Shown here: positions 1 to 5,440 of the stretch, piece by piece | Position numbering within the stretch: position 1 is the first letter of the stretch | Layout of the letters: every line of letters starts with the position of its first letter | DNA from: an uncultured Bacilli bacterium | GTDB taxonomy: Bacteria; Bacillota_I; Bacilli_A; RF39; UBA660 | DNA: 10,273 nucleotides | Assembly: GCA_947624475.1 (NCBI GenBank) | Contig: CANQKK010000022.1 | Span: 1 to 10,273 of the forward strand | Reading direction: 5' to 3' | Program-made: the position numbers and the translations under genes | The notes under the pieces: generated by a model | What the model saw: the letters and a program-made list of their open reading frames with translations, nothing else | Told to the model about the DNA's origin: nothing | Databases searched by the model: none

Positions 1-91
1 CCATTAAAAACATCTATTATTCCCTTTAATTACAATGGTTTATTTATATTTTTTAATTCCTTGACTGAACTGTAACAAATAATCAAATATT

Positions 92-120
92 TTGCCTAAA
101 ACACTTGATTTTATTACAAT
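92..120 (+). promoter_or_regulatory. sigma-A-type promoter of the HU gene
   Basis: A -35 box TTGCCT (92-97) and a -10 box TACAAT (115-120) are separated by exactly 17 bases. The -10 matches TATAAT at five of six positions and the -35 matches TTGACA at four of six. Transcription would start near 127, giving a leader of about 60 bases before the HU start codon. A second possible pair, TTGATT (105-110) with an extended TGATATCTT at 125-133, lies just downstream and is weaker. The 91 bases before this promoter show no gene. Confidence 0.6.
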
Positions 121-130
121 TATGTGATAT

Positions 131-168
131 CTTTAAGTAGTAAGCATACCATGTGTGCTTGAATAAAG
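131..168 (+). promoter_or_regulatory. two-part hairpin in the 5' leader of the HU mRNA
   Basis: The inner stem pairs AAGCATAC (142-149) with GTGTGCTT (153-160) around a three-base loop, eight pairs with one G-U. An outer stem pairs CTTTA (131-135) with TAAAG (164-168) across an internal loop. The structure begins about four bases after the predicted transcript start and ends five bases before the Shine-Dalgarno GGAGGT (174-179). It fits no riboswitch class I can name. A 5'-end hairpin that stabilises an abundant mRNA, or a translational control element, are the simplest readings. Confidence 0.45.
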
Positions 169-187
169 AAAACGGAGGTAATTAAAA

Positions 188-460
188 ATGACAAAAGCAG
201 AATTAGTTGAATTCGTTGCTGAAAAAGCAGATTTAACAAAAGCAGATGCTGGAAGAGCATTAGATGCAGTAATGGAAGGAATAACTAAAGGTCTAAAAGG
301 ATCTGGAAAAGTTGCATTGGTTGGATTTGGAACTTTCACTGCTAAAAAGAGAGAGGCAAGAACTGGAAGGAATCCACAAACTGGTGAAACTGTTAAAATC
401 CCTGCTAGAGTTGCTCCAGGATTCAAAGCTGGTAACAAATTAAAAGATGCTCTAAACTAA
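188..460 (+). CDS. hup: HU-family nucleoid DNA-binding protein
   Basis: This is the small histone-like protein HU, which binds and bends double-stranded DNA as a dimer and compacts the nucleoid. The 90-residue length is normal for HU. It starts MTKAELVEFVAEKADL, has the conserved GFGTF turn near residues 46-50, and carries the DNA-contacting beta arm with the signature RTGRNPQTGE near residues 58-67, followed by IPA and the FKAGNKLKDAL C-terminal helix. IHF is unlikely because the organism is a Bacillota and the RNPQTGE arm and overall sequence are those of HU. The ATG is preceded by GGAGGT at 174-179 with about nine bases of spacing. The gene is monocistronic, with its own promoter and a terminator 24 bases after the stop codon. 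Confidence 0.97.
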   Translation: MTKAELVEFVAEKADLTKADAGRALDAVMEGITKGLKGSGKVALVGFGTFTAKKREARTGRNPQTGETVKIPARVAPGFKAGNKLKDALN

Positions 461-483
461 TAAGTACTTTTAATAAAAAATAG

Positions 484-507
484 AGACTTCATCCCGAAGT
501 CTTTTTT
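484..507 (+). terminator. rho-independent terminator of the HU gene
   Basis: AGACTTC (484-490) pairs perfectly with GAAGTCT (496-502) around the loop ATCCC, and a run of T residues follows (502-507). It lies just after the HU stop codon. The AT-rich stretch from 508 to 594 holds nothing I can identify. Confidence 0.9.
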
Positions 508-594
508 ATTCATTATAATTAACAAATTAATAGTAATTAATAAGAAATAATTTTATATTTGATTTATAATTTAAAAATTTCAAATTTGTGTATT

Positions 595-636
595 AAAAAT
601 CCATCCATTTAGTTTATCTTATGGATGGATTTTTTT
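595..636 (-). terminator. strong terminator, probably bidirectional, at the end of the coiled-coil membrane protein gene
   Basis: AAAAATCCATCCAT (595-608) and ATGGATGGATTTTT (621-634) form a perfect 14-pair stem with a 12-base loop. Both strands end in a T run, so it can stop transcription from either side. It lies 11 bases beyond the stop codon of the minus-strand gene at 647-1150 and acts as a second barrier to read-through from HU. Confidence 0.85.
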
Positions 637-646
637 GATAGTAATA

Positions 647-1150
647 TTAATAACTTTTTTTGCCTTTAACTAAATATATAATAAATGCTCCCAATACGGC
701 CAATCCTACAATAGAACCACCAATTATATAAAATATTTGATATGACATTGGTTTAACTTCTTGATAATAGCCGGTATAATCTTTATTTTTGATTGTAGAA
801 TCTTCAGTTTCTAAATCCCAAAGTTTGCTTTGAAGTTCTTGTTTTTCTCTTTGACATTTATTATTTTTTTCAAACCATCCATCACTTCCAGCTACAATAG
901 AATCACATTCATCAGTTTTAGCATCATATTGGCTTTTTAATTCATTATACTCAGTTTCGATTTCTTCTAATCTTTCATTTGCTTTTGCAATTTCTTCTTC
1001 ACTTGCCTTTAATGCAGATTCTCTTCTTTCTTCATTAATTCTATGAGCATTTAGTTGCATAATTCCTCCGATTCCTGCAACTACTATCCCTATAATAACC
1101 CCAATAATAATAACTTTAATTGGCAATGTTATTTTCTTCTTGTCTTCCAT
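647..1150 (-). CDS. two-helix membrane protein with an extracytoplasmic coiled coil (unknown function)
   Basis: I do not recognise this 167-residue protein. A charged start (MEDKKK) precedes a hydrophobic helix at about residues 10-31. A long acidic, helical segment follows, with heptad-like spacing at about 38-78 and 94-118, then a second membrane helix at about 138-161 and a basic tail KGKKSY. Positive charges at both ends predict an N-in/C-in hairpin with the coiled coil outside. Two cysteines, C82 and C99, flank a GSDGWF break in the coil and could form a disulfide between its arms. The start is supported by AAAGGAG at 1159-1165. The gene stands alone, convergent with HU, with its own promoter and terminator. 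Roles in the envelope or in stress sensing are possible but unsupported. A phage holin or spanin is not favoured because no phage genes are near. Confidence 0.8.
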   Translation of the reverse strand: MEDKKKITLPIKVIIIGVIIGIVVAGIGGIMQLNAHRINEERRESALKASEEEIAKANERLEEIETEYNELKSQYDAKTDECDSIVAGSDGWFEKNNKCQREKQELQSKLWDLETEDSTIKNKDYTGYYQEVKPMSYQIFYIIGGSIVGLAVLGAFIIYLVKGKKSY

Positions 1151-1172
1151 TTTTTCAACTCCTTTCTTACAA

Positions 1173-1181
1173 ATTGTAGCA
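1173..1181 (-). promoter_or_regulatory. extended -10 promoter of the coiled-coil membrane protein gene
   Basis: On the minus strand TGC precedes TACAAT (1178 to 1173), an extended -10 element. No good -35 box is visible at 16-18 bases; the place it should occupy overlaps the dyad at 1192-1216. The predicted start near 1166 falls directly before the Shine-Dalgarno AAAGGAG. The -10 is part of the odd palindrome TACAATTTGTA (1168-1178 on the minus strand), a possible operator. Confidence 0.55.
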
Positions 1182-1191
1182 CAAATTATCG

Positions 1192-1216
1192 AAAAAATCT
1201 ACTTTATAGATTTTTT
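1192..1216. repeat. perfect 10-5-10 inverted repeat between the S24 regulator gene and the next promoter
   Basis: AAAAAATCTA (1192-1201) and TAGATTTTTT (1207-1216) are exact inverted copies around CTTTA. It lies about 60 bases after the stop of the regulator gene (1276) and covers the -35 region of the promoter at 1173-1181. It could be a weak A/T-rich terminator for the regulator operon, but its stem has a single G-C pair, unlike the other terminators here. It could equally be a protein-binding dyad. Confidence 0.6.
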
Positions 1217-1235
1217 ACAATTTTTGATGAAAAAA

Positions 1236-1253
1236 TAAAATTCCGTAAAATTC
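1236..1253. repeat. tandem 8-base direct repeat with a 10-base period
   Basis: TAAAATTC occurs at 1236-1243 and again at 1246-1253, one helical turn apart, just upstream of the dyad at 1192-1216 relative to the minus-strand promoter. A regulator contacting one face of the helix would fit this spacing. In DNA this AT-rich chance is a real alternative. Confidence 0.4.
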
Positions 1254-1275
1254 TACAAAATATTTAAGAACTTAA

Positions 1276-1941
1276 CTATCTTACCTCTCTACTCATCGTC
1301 TCAACTTTTCCAAGTATCATATCATCTGAAAACACTCCCGCTACAATAGTTTGATACTTCGGATTCATTGCCTGAAGAATTACCACCCTCTGACTTCGGT
1401 AAAGTCTTCTGACAGAAAGTACATTCCCCTTAACAGCAAGAACCACATCATCACCATTATTATAACTATCTTTCTTTCTAAAAAATACCCTATCACCTTT
1501 TAAATAAAACGGAGCCATCGAATCATCTAAAAGCCTAATTGATAGTTCACATTGCTTAGATATTGGTTCGTACGAAGCATTACGATAAGAGTTGATAATT
1601 TTTTCTCCCCGAGCCGTAATATTCTTAGAACCACTCATCGTACTTATGTAGTTTCTAATCATCTTCTTTTCAAATAATTCCTTTTCATCTTTTGTCATCG
1701 GAATTTCATTAAATATATCAGAACTTATATTAAAAATATTAGCAATATCAAAAAATATTTCATAAGGAATATTAAGGCTACCCGTTTCGTATTTATGTAG
1801 AGTCTGCCTATTTTTCTTATAATTTAAAGCCCTAGATAAATCTTCGAGTGAATAATTATATTTCTCTCTGTACTCTTTTAATATTCCACATACAAAAGGC
1901 TTTAAATCATCACTAATTAATTCTTGTTTTCTCGTTCTCAT
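1276..1941 (-). CDS. XRE-family regulator with a C-terminal S24 (CI/LexA-like) domain lacking the catalytic lysine
   Basis: A 221-residue, two-domain transcription regulator. Residues about 17-76 form an XRE/Cro-CI helix-turn-helix (SLEDLSRALNY then the RQTLHKYETGS recognition region). Residues about 130-215 match the S24 peptidase fold: nucleophile context D-D-S141-M-A-P, then GDRVFF, a VVLAVKGN strand and a final ILGKV strand. In LexA and CI the general base is the lysine of a TVKR-like motif; here the motif reads S-V-R178-R179-L, so lysine is replaced by arginine. No Ala-Gly cleavage dipeptide occurs in the linker (about 85-130). It is therefore probably an S24-fold regulator without RecA-stimulated self-cleavage. 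It is the last gene of the operon with the two VUT-like proteins; its ribosome site TAGGTGA (1948-1954) overlaps the upstream TAG stop. It may control that operon or the gene at 647-1150. Its targets are inferred. Confidence 0.88.
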   Translation of the reverse strand: MRTRKQELISDDLKPFVCGILKEYREKYNYSLEDLSRALNYKKNRQTLHKYETGSLNIPYEIFFDIANIFNISSDIFNEIPMTKDEKELFEKKMIRNYISTMSGSKNITARGEKIINSYRNASYEPISKQCELSIRLLDDSMAPFYLKGDRVFFRKKDSYNNGDDVVLAVKGNVLSVRRLYRSQRVVILQAMNPKYQTIVAGVFSDDMILGKVETMSREVR

Positions 1942-1951
1942 ATAAAATCAC

Positions 1952-2626
1952 CTACTTATCTTTCATCTTAACTATCATATAAATCGGTACTAGTCCAATA
2001 ATACCAATAATAATCTTAATCAAATATCCCATAACTATCATTCCAAATAATTCGAGTAATTCAAAAGACAAACCATAAGAAATGATAACAAAAATTACAC
2101 TTTCAATAAACTGAATAACAAGGGTCGATCCAACATTACTAAGCAAAATATTATTATGACTCTTTCTAAAATAATAATACAAATTCCCATTATACCAAAG
2201 CATAAATGATATCGATATTAGTCCACCCAGAAAAACTCTAAAGATATTAAAATCGAAACCAAATAAATTATTAAAAGCCACATTACCTTCTCTTACATAC
2301 TCGGATGGTAAAACAATTCCCATTAAATTTAAAGAAACAAAAGTAATTACATACCCACAGATAAATGACTTTATAATTTTGTTTATCTCATCTTCTCCAA
2401 ATCTTTGAATAATAATATTACTACATAAAAATATTCCCATTATTATCGGAATTCCTAAATTTATTTGAAATGCCATAATAGTTATAAATTTATACATAGT
2501 AACACATAATATAGAGGCCATAAATAAAATATATTGAAATAAGCCCTCTTTTTTATTAATTCGATAAAATATAACCAAAATTAAGAAGACTAACAATACT
2601 TCCATTAACAAAAAGATATAACTCAT
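1952..2626 (-). CDS. divergent VUT/YhhQ-family (queuosine-precursor-transporter-like) membrane protein
   Basis: This 224-residue integral membrane protein has about six to seven hydrophobic helices, the size of the VUT family (COG1738, E. coli YhhQ, about 221 residues). Remembered YhhQ landmarks align in order: a segment ending IIIQRFGEDEINKIIKS against the family's D-x-x-x-R-x-(F/Y)-G motif, F-L-G-G-L-I-S near residue 132, N-V-G-S-T-L (164-169) against the conserved STL, I-E175-S-V-I-F against the S-D-T motif, and Y-L-I-K204 with V-P-I-Y at the C-terminal helix. The first conserved acidic residue is N70 and the S-D-T aspartate is E175, so the substrate may differ from queuosine precursors. 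The start has AAGGTGA five bases upstream. It overlaps the preceding gene by ATGA and is coupled to the S24 regulator downstream. The family call is from memory. Confidence 0.68.
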   Translation of the reverse strand: MSYIFLLMEVLLVFLILVIFYRINKKEGLFQYILFMASILCVTMYKFITIMAFQINLGIPIIMGIFLCSNIIIQRFGEDEINKIIKSFICGYVITFVSLNLMGIVLPSEYVREGNVAFNNLFGFDFNIFRVFLGGLISISFMLWYNGNLYYYFRKSHNNILLSNVGSTLVIQFIESVIFVIISYGLSFELLELFGMIVMGYLIKIIIGIIGLVPIYMIVKMKDK

Positions 2627-3291
2627 TTCTTCACCTTCTTTACGCCTACTAGTTTAGAAATAAAGACCGTGAATATAATCATAACAAAAGTCTTAACCAA
2701 ATAATTATTAAGGGAAATTAAAAGTGAAGTATCAAACCTAACTAATATTGCATAATTAAAATACACAAATATAAAGACATCAATAAACATTATTCCAATA
2801 ACCGTAAGAATTGTCTTTGCCATTTGATATTTGTTTTCTAATTTTAATTCTCCAAAAGAATAACTACTCATAAAAAGAGTTACGATCAGTGATATTGGAT
2901 ATATAACAGCAGTAGATATATTACTAAACACCAAATCTTGATAATAAACTGACGTAATATCATCCACAGATGGTATAACAATTGAAGTAAATAACAACAT
3001 AATTGCAGTACCAATAGTACTAATAATTATCATAATAATAAGTTTCTTTGTCTCTTTTTTAGCATATTTATTAATAAAGTAATATAAAATAGCAATAAGA
3101 CCACATCCAAAAATAATACTTCCATTAATATCTATACCAAATATTTTAATCATTTTAAAAGACATTAAAAATGATAATACTGCATAGATAATTGCAAGTA
3201 AATAAAATTCTTCTTTTCCAAAATACTTGTGAACTAGAAAAATCAAAGTCATGCAAACCGCTAAAAGTAAAAGAAAAACTATTATACTCAC
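2623..3291 (-). CDS. second VUT/YhhQ-like membrane protein, paralogue of its downstream neighbour
   Basis: A 222-residue membrane protein with about seven hydrophobic helices (roughly 3-21, 29-46, 55-74, 84-107, 125-146, 160-182, 196-215). It is weakly similar to the 224-residue product next door and to VUT transporters: K-M-I-K-I-F-G at 46-52, a helix ending FINKYAKKETKKLI against the family's (F/Y)-G-x-x-x-A-R-R segment, F-I-D171-V-F-I-F against the D-T-x-x-F motif, and Y-L-V-K200 in the last helix. Unlike its neighbour it keeps the aspartate (D171) but lacks a clear STL. The start is GTG, the only in-frame start after an upstream stop, with AAGGTGG at 3296-3302. It is first in the operon. 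Two adjacent single-copy paralogues suggest a heterodimer, which is inference. An unrelated permease is the main alternative. Confidence 0.6.
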   Translation of the reverse strand: MSIIVFLLLLAVCMTLIFLVHKYFGKEEFYLLAIIYAVLSFLMSFKMIKIFGIDINGSIIFGCGLIAILYYFINKYAKKETKKLIIMIIISTIGTAIMLLFTSIVIPSVDDITSVYYQDLVFSNISTAVIYPISLIVTLFMSSYSFGELKLENKYQMAKTILTVIGIMFIDVFIFVYFNYAILVRFDTSLLISLNNYLVKTFVMIIFTVFISKLVGVKKVKK

Positions 3292-3316
3292 AGTACCACC
3301 TTCTTACCTCACCTTC

Positions 3317-3345
3317 ATTATATCATATTTTTTTAATATACAAAA
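3317..3345 (-). promoter_or_regulatory. promoter of the VUT-VUT-XRE/S24 operon
   Basis: The minus strand has a perfect TATAAT (3322 to 3317) preceded by TGA, an extended -10. The -35 region is poor: TTTTGT at 17 bases or TTGTAT at 15 bases. Transcription would start near 3310, leaving a leader of about 20 bases before the GTG start. That is too short for a riboswitch. The -35 region lies in the left arm of the dyad at 3328-3373, so a bound protein there would compete with polymerase. Confidence 0.7.
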
Positions 3346-3373
3346 GTACAATTTGTTATTTATATTAAAAAAA
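3328..3373. repeat. 13-base perfect inverted repeat with a 20-base spacer at the operon promoter
   Basis: TTTTTTTAATATA (3328-3340) and TATATTAAAAAAA (3361-3373) are exact inverted copies. The 20-base spacer contains CAAAAGTACAATTTG, whose ends are also inverted (CAAA/TTTG). The left arm covers the -35 region of the operon promoter; the right arm supplies the T run of the terminator of the upstream gene. This could be an operator, a hairpin in read-through RNA, or base composition. Confidence 0.6.
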
Positions 3374-3393
3374 GAGAAGATTCTATTTTCTTC
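3367..3393 (-). terminator. weak terminator at the end of the dehydratase-like gene pair
   Basis: On the minus strand GAAGA (3393 to 3389) pairs with TCTTC (3380 to 3376) around an eight-base loop, followed by TC and seven T residues (3373 to 3367). The stop codon of the gene ending at 3383 lies in the loop. The stem is short, so termination may be incomplete and some transcripts may read into the VUT operon. Confidence 0.5.
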
Positions 3394-4447
3394 CCTCTAT
3401 CATATCATAAAATGCTTCAAGTCTCGTATCTACTCCCACTTCATTATCTTCAGCATCGAAACTTAAACTTATCATCGGAATATTATTTTCACTTGCAATA
3501 TTCTCCAAAATACTAAGAGCGGTAATCTCTGGTATACACCCAAAACTCTTCATATGAATAATACCATCATATCCATCCCTAACTGCTCGAAGAGCATTAA
3601 AGACGCTGAGAGAGGCATCTGCTCCCAAATTATACTTAATATATTTTTTGCTCTTTCGAACCATTTTAGAAAGTCGCATTTTTTTACCGATTAATAGATA
3701 AGTAAGATCTGTCTCTCTATATACTTCTATTCCCATCTTCATAAGTTTTCTCTCCGTATTATACGAAGTATTAAAATCAATTAGTGAGTACAACTCCCCA
3801 ATTAACATAACCTTAAGATGTTTACCATTTTTATTTAGAGAAATTTTCTTAAAATTCTTTTTGTATCTATAATAATTTTTAATAATTTTAAATAATCCAT
3901 TATTCTTATCAAAAGACGAAAAATATTCCTCTTCTAACTTTTCAAATTCTCCTCTTGTTACTTCAAAACCCATATTACTTCTAATATACTTTTCAATTTT
4001 ATCAATACAAAGGATCATAACTAAAGAATTAAATAAATAATAACCGCACTTAAAAATATTAGTCTTAGAATTAATTTTCTTACAAAACCGATACCCTTTT
4101 TTCAGTGAAATATGATTATCAACAATTAAATTATAGAATTCAAAATCATATCCTAATTTCCTAAGTATTTCTTCCTGAAGTTCGGCGTAATAACCATATC
4201 GACATCCCCCACCACCCTGGATAAGAACATTAGCCCCCTTTTCTAAAGCCTCAATATAATTACCCAAATTATATTTAAAAGGAACACATACAAAATCTGG
4301 TGAATATTTACTGCCAAGTTCGATAGTCCTCCTCGTCGTCGGAGGAGGTACTAAAATCTTACATTTTAACACATTGGAAAGAAAGTAGTCAAAGACCACA
4401 GCATAACAGCCCAAATGCGGAAAAGAAACAATTTTATCACTATTCAT
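3383..4447 (-). CDS. 2-hydroxyacyl-CoA-dehydratase-like iron-sulfur protein (COG3581-like)
   Basis: A 354-residue protein resembling the COG3581 part of the activase-associated 2-hydroxyacyl-CoA dehydratase superfamily, whose known members hold a [4Fe-4S] cluster and carry out radical dehydration after ATP-driven one-electron reduction. Family-type motifs are SFPHLGCY near residue 8, a T-I-E-L-G run, F-V-C54-V-P-F-K, the glycine-rich G-G-G-G-C82-R-Y-G, and S-F-G-C304-I-P-E. C54, C82 and C304 are the likely cluster ligands, three cysteines as in characterised dehydratase subunits. The C-terminal V-D-T-R-L-E-A-F-Y-D matches the end of its partner, so the two are distant paralogues. Its start overlaps the partner's stop by eight bases. 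Substrate and reaction are unknown; a redox or assembly protein is equally possible. No activating ATPase lies in the window. Confidence 0.75.
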   Translation of the reverse strand: MNSDKIVSFPHLGCYAVVFDYFLSNVLKCKILVPPPTTRRTIELGSKYSPDFVCVPFKYNLGNYIEALEKGANVLIQGGGGCRYGYYAELQEEILRKLGYDFEFYNLIVDNHISLKKGYRFCKKINSKTNIFKCGYYLFNSLVMILCIDKIEKYIRSNMGFEVTRGEFEKLEEEYFSSFDKNNGLFKIIKNYYRYKKNFKKISLNKNGKHLKVMLIGELYSLIDFNTSYNTERKLMKMGIEVYRETDLTYLLIGKKMRLSKMVRKSKKYIKYNLGADASLSVFNALRAVRDGYDGIIHMKSFGCIPEITALSILENIASENNIPMISLSFDAEDNEVGVDTRLEAFYDMIEGRK

Positions 4448-5360
4448 TATCTCGCCTTGCCTTTATAATATCAATAAAACTCTCTAGTCTTGTCTGAAGT
4501 CCTGCTTCCGCTGTCGACTCATCTAAAATAATATTAATTGAAGGAACATTTTCTATCTTTCTAATAGCAAGCTCATTAACTAATGAATCAACTCCGCAAG
4601 GAAAAGAAGACAAAAAGATAACTCCATCGACTGCCTCTTTATAATAAAAAACACTTCCAATATTTTCTTTTGCATATAGCCAATACAAAGTTTTAGAAAA
4701 ATCCTTCGAATAAGAAATAGCCTCTTTTCTATCCATTCTATCGGAATATAATATTTGAATATCCATCTCTTTCAAATAATTTATTACATTACTTCCCAAA
4801 TAATCATCATATATGACATAAGGATGAGCTACCACTAAAACCTTAAGTTTATTACTTTTAAGAACATTAATTTGTTCGTTAACCAAAGATAACCTATAAT
4901 TTTTCTCTTTTCGTCTGCTGGAAAAATAAGACCAAAGTACTCTAAAAATATTCCTATTAAGTTTAAGACCTAATTTCATCATTTCCACAAATTCAAAGTT
5001 CCAATTCAAATAGTCAATATTATATACCAAAAATTTAGTATCGGGAAATAAATTATTTAATGTATCATACAGTCCATAAAACTTCATACATACTCTCTTT
5101 TCTTTCCCGTAGTTACTAACTCTAGGTACCAATATATAATCACACTTATCCACTAAATAATAAGCATGCCCAAAATATATCTTTGACGGAAGACAAGATT
5201 CATCTATCGATAAACTCTTTCCCTTTTCGATAATATCTTTATTTGTAATAGGACTCAAAATAACATTTACTCCAATTCCTTCCAAAAACTTCTTCCAAAA
5301 AACATTTCTTCGGTAGTACAGTAAAGATCTAGGTATTCCTACTTTAACTTTCTTTCTCAT
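4440..5360 (-). CDS. DUF2229/COG3580-like 2-hydroxyacyl-CoA-dehydratase-related protein
   Basis: A 306-residue protein of the 'acyl-CoA dehydratase activase-related' type. Visible family features are K-V-G-I-P-R-S-L-L-Y-Y at 6-16, F-W-K-K-F-L then G-V-N-V-I-L-S-P, S-x-D-E-S-C56-L-P-S-K-x-x-F-G-H (51-65), C91, and S-F-P-C255-G-V-D-S-L. C56, C91 and C255 are candidate [4Fe-4S] ligands. The C-terminus A-G-L-Q-T-R-L-E-S-F matches the partner gene. In many Bacillota these modules are part of one very large protein with BcrA/BadF-type ATPase domains; here they are separate, short and without ATPase. I chose the ATG at 5358-5360 because GGAGG (5366-5370) lies five bases upstream. The longer TTG start at 5372 would contain that site. 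First gene of a two-gene operon. Confidence 0.77.
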   Translation of the reverse strand: MRKKVKVGIPRSLLYYRRNVFWKKFLEGIGVNVILSPITNKDIIEKGKSLSIDESCLPSKIYFGHAYYLVDKCDYILVPRVSNYGKEKRVCMKFYGLYDTLNNLFPDTKFLVYNIDYLNWNFEFVEMMKLGLKLNRNIFRVLWSYFSSRRKEKNYRLSLVNEQINVLKSNKLKVLVVAHPYVIYDDYLGSNVINYLKEMDIQILYSDRMDRKEAISYSKDFSKTLYWLYAKENIGSVFYYKEAVDGVIFLSSFPCGVDSLVNELAIRKIENVPSINIILDESTAEAGLQTRLESFIDIIKARRDNE

Positions 5361-5375
5361 AGAGGCCTCCAACTA

Positions 5376-5405
5376 ATTATATGAGCCAAAAATAACTTTT
5401 ATAAC
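5376..5405 (-). promoter_or_regulatory. probable promoter of the dehydratase-like gene pair
   Basis: A perfect TATAAT lies at 5381 to 5376 on the minus strand. The best -35 is GTTATA (5405 to 5400) at 18 bases, a poor match. Transcription would start near 5369, at the Shine-Dalgarno GGAGG itself (5366-5370), so the mRNA would be almost leaderless. The rpoE terminator lies directly upstream, which supports a separate promoter here. Confidence 0.5.
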
Positions 5406-5432
5406 AAAAAAAACAGCCTAGTAATAGACTGT
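5406..5432 (-). terminator. rho-independent terminator of the DUF1934-argS-rpoE operon
   Basis: On the minus strand ACAGTCTA pairs with TAGGCTGT (eight pairs, one G-U) around the loop TTAC, followed by a run of about eight T residues. It begins eight bases after the rpoE stop codon. Confidence 0.88.
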
Positions 5433-5440
5433 AAATAATA

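Noticed and set aside
1..38. Inverted CCATT ... AATGG at the left edge
   Set aside because: The stem is five pairs with a 28-base loop in AT-rich DNA; it is not convincing as a terminator or a site.
133..438. Minus-strand open frame of 101 codons opposite HU
   Set aside because: It is antisense to a certain HU gene, has no ribosome site and no recognisable domain; its openness follows from the HU codon pattern.
1055..1267. Plus-strand open frame of 70 codons
   Set aside because: It overlaps the start and promoter of the coiled-coil gene in antisense and is an Asn/Phe-rich low-complexity translation of AT-rich DNA.
1276..3291. Prophage or defence island around the CI-like regulator
   Set aside because: No integrase, phage structural gene, nuclease, att repeats or toxin-like protein is present; the partners look like transporters.
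1952..3291. ABC-2 permease or ECF S-component identity for the two membrane proteins
   Set aside because: No ATPase gene is adjacent, and the order of motifs along the proteins fits VUT/YhhQ better.
3292..3382. PreQ1 riboswitch before the VUT-like operon
   Set aside because: Queuosine-precursor transporters often have one, but the predicted leader is only about 20 bases and has no preQ1 aptamer-like stem with an A-rich tail.
3251..3466. Plus-strand open frame of 71 codons
   Set aside because: It runs antisense across two genes, a promoter and a terminator, and has no ribosome site or domain.
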